Shown piece after piece: positions 5,545-6,675 of a DNA stretch of 6,675 nucleotides. The stretch covers positions 1 to 6,675 of the forward strand of contig CAVFZY010000013.1 of assembly GCA_963627135.1 (NCBI GenBank), given 5' to 3'. The position numbers and the translations under genes were made by a program. The notes under the pieces are model-generated. The model was not told the origin of the DNA. It saw nothing but the letters and a program-made list of their open reading frames with translations, and ran no database searches. Within the stretch, counting starts at the first letter, position 1, and each line of letters starts with the position of its first letter. Source of the stretch: CAG-103 sp963627135 (lineage in GTDB: Bacteria; Bacillota; Clostridia; Oscillospirales; Oscillospiraceae).

Positions 5545-5823
5545 ATGTGCCTTCACGGCAGGTGCCCCGAAACACGGAGGAAAACAATCCAGCGCACAAA
5601 GCCGTCAGGTATTGCGTCCGCTCCTGTTGCGGCGCAAAGCTGCTTATCGCCGCAGACTGCATCCCTCATGCTTCTGCCGCATTCCACAAGCGCTCCACAA
5701 AGAGACACATCACCTGCGTCGGCTGCCCCAAATTGGACAGCGCGGTTCATCCCCCGGCAGGTCGTGACCATTTCTACGGGCGGAAAAACACTTGAGCAAA
5801 GGACTGGAAATATAAGAAAGTGA
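5545..5823 (+). pseudogene. Decayed gene for the hcp-associated 4Fe-4S (ferredoxin-like) protein
   Basis: This stretch keeps pieces of an iron-sulfur protein that in many Clostridia is encoded next to hcp. Three pieces are visible. Piece A (about 5560-5640) reads RCPETRRKTIQRTKP then ASAPVAAQS, like the linker after the ferredoxin domain. Piece B (5631-5740), in another frame, reads GAKLLIAADC (5631-5660), AAFHKRS and CVGCPKLDS, the central conserved region. Piece C (5746-5823), back in the frame of A, reads FIPRQVVTISTGGKTLE, the usual C-terminal end, and stops at 5823, 10 nt before the hcp ATG. Missing are the N-terminal two-cluster ferredoxin domain, roughly 20 residues between A and B, and roughly 45 between B and C, including the EVPCCGG region. 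An open frame of 105 codons runs through A and C but reads B out of frame, and there is no usable ribosome-binding site. The family match is from memory of its conserved motifs and needs an alignment. Confidence 0.75.
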
Positions 5824-5833
5824 GGATTTTAAG

Positions 5834-6675
5834 ATGGATCGTAAAATGTTTTGTTTTCAATGTGAGCAGACGGCAGGCTGCACCGGCTGTACCGGAAAAG
5901 CCGGCGTCTGCGGCAAGACCGCCGATGTGGCAAAGCTTCAGGACGAGCTGACCGGTGCTCTGGTCGGGCTGTCGCGTGCGGCAGATAATGCTCCGGATGT
6001 GAACGAAGGCACATGGTGTCTGATGATCGAAGGACTGTTTACCACCATTACAAATGTGAACTTCAATGAAAAGACCATCCGGGAACTGATCGATCGGGTA
6101 CACAGTGAAAAGGCGCGCCTTGTTCCTGACTGTTCTGGCTGTGCTTCCGCGTGCGGACGAACCGATGACTACGATATGGAGAAACTCTGGAACGCGCAGG
6201 AGGATATTCGAAGCCTCAAATCTCTCATTCTCTTTGGCGTGCGCGGCATGGCGGCTTATGCCCATCACGCCATGGTGCTGGGATACACCGACAATGAGGT
6301 GAACCGCTTTTTCGCCAAGGCGCTCTTTGCCATTGGAGAGGATTGGGGCATGGACGAACTTCTGCCCGTCGTGATGGAGGTTGGCGAGAAAAATCTCAAG
6401 TGCATGGCGCTTTTGGATAAGGCCAACACCGAAAGCTACGGAACGCCCATGCCTGTTACCGTTCCACTGACCGTGGAGAAAGGGCCGTTCATCATCATTA
6501 CCGGCCACGATCTCCACGACCTGCAGCTGCTGCTGGAGCAGACCGAAGGCAAAGGCATCAACATTTACACGCACGGCGAAATGCTCCCCGCTCACGGCTA
6601 TCCTGAACTGAAAAAGTATCCCCACCTCAAGGGCAATTTCGGCACGGCATGGCAGAACCAGCAGAAAGAATTTGC
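5834..6675 (+). CDS. hcp: Hybrid-cluster protein (hydroxylamine reductase), 3' end beyond the window
   Basis: The first 280 codons of Hcp are present; the family is about 530-550 residues. Hcp carries an N-terminal FeS cluster and a hybrid 4Fe-2S-2O cluster. It reduces nitric oxide to N2O in some bacteria and hydroxylamine to ammonia in vitro, protecting anaerobes from nitrosative stress. The N-terminal cluster ligands are Cys7, Cys10, Cys19 and Cys26 in MFCFQCEQTAGCTGCTGKAG and the next residues, a C-x2-C-x8-C-x6-C spacing close to class I ([4Fe-4S]) enzymes. His225 (ITGHD) and Glu249 (THGEMLPAH), 24 residues apart, match the first two hybrid-cluster ligands. The other ligands lie beyond the edge. 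Cys100, Cys103 and Cys107 (CSGCASACGRTDDYDM) are additional clustered cysteines. The start ATG at 5834 has GAGGA 7 nt upstream. The gene follows a decayed iron-sulfur gene and is divergent from its probable regulator. Confidence 0.96.
   Translation, partial: MDRKMFCFQCEQTAGCTGCTGKAGVCGKTADVAKLQDELTGALVGLSRAADNAPDVNEGTWCLMIEGLFTTITNVNFNEKTIRELIDRVHSEKARLVPDCSGCASACGRTDDYDMEKLWNAQEDIRSLKSLILFGVRGMAAYAHHAMVLGYTDNEVNRFFAKALFAIGEDWGMDELLPVVMEVGEKNLKCMALLDKANTESYGTPMPVTVPLTVEKGPFIIITGHDLHDLQLLLEQTEGKGINIYTHGEMLPAHGYPELKKYPHLKGNFGTAWQNQQKEF

Noticed and set aside
5547..5795. An intact 82-codon cysteine-containing gene starting with GTG
   Set aside because: Its recognisable part is only the middle fragment of a larger iron-sulfur protein. 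The ends are out-of-frame sequence, and there is no ribosome-binding site.
5774..6625. Minus-strand open frame (283 codons) antisense to hcp
   Set aside because: The plus strand encodes Hcp with cluster-ligand motifs; the antisense frame is a shadow.

Overview
The window looks like chromosomal DNA of a GC-rich, spore-forming anaerobic member of the Clostridia (Oscillospiraceae/Ruminococcaceae-like). This rests on a SleB-type spore cortex hydrolase, a T-box leader on thrS, a threonyl-tRNA synthetase without the TGS domain, and a hybrid-cluster protein next to a Crp/Fnr regulator. The genus assignment is inference; the gene families are read directly from the sequence.

Left part (1-3021, minus strand): a strong promoter, with the -35 box of a second one, points leftward off the window. 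To its right is sleB, preceded by a 13-bp perfect hairpin whose 3' arm contains the sleB Shine-Dalgarno sequence. Then comes thrS, led by a threonine T-box (promoter, leader, antiterminator motif and terminator are all visible). thrS and sleB are separated only by the hairpin.

Middle part (3088-4666): a small zinc-ribbon gene on the plus strand (DUF6487-like) has its own promoter and converges on ychF (minus strand). The two share a bidirectional terminator. ychF has a clear sigma-A promoter.

Right part (4804-6675): a Crp/Fnr-family regulator (minus strand) is divergent from hcp (plus strand, cut by the window end), the arrangement expected for an HcpR-type regulator of nitrosative-stress defence. 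The shared intergenic region has overlapping divergent promoter elements and three TTGA-type half-sites forming two overlapping inverted repeats. Between the promoters and hcp lie the remains of a third gene, an hcp-associated iron-sulfur protein. Three recognisable fragments survive in two reading frames, and the fragments appear to have been joined by internal deletions. This decayed gene is the most interesting observation in the window. I found no mobile element, CRISPR array, rRNA or tRNA gene, and no evidence for a wholly new system.
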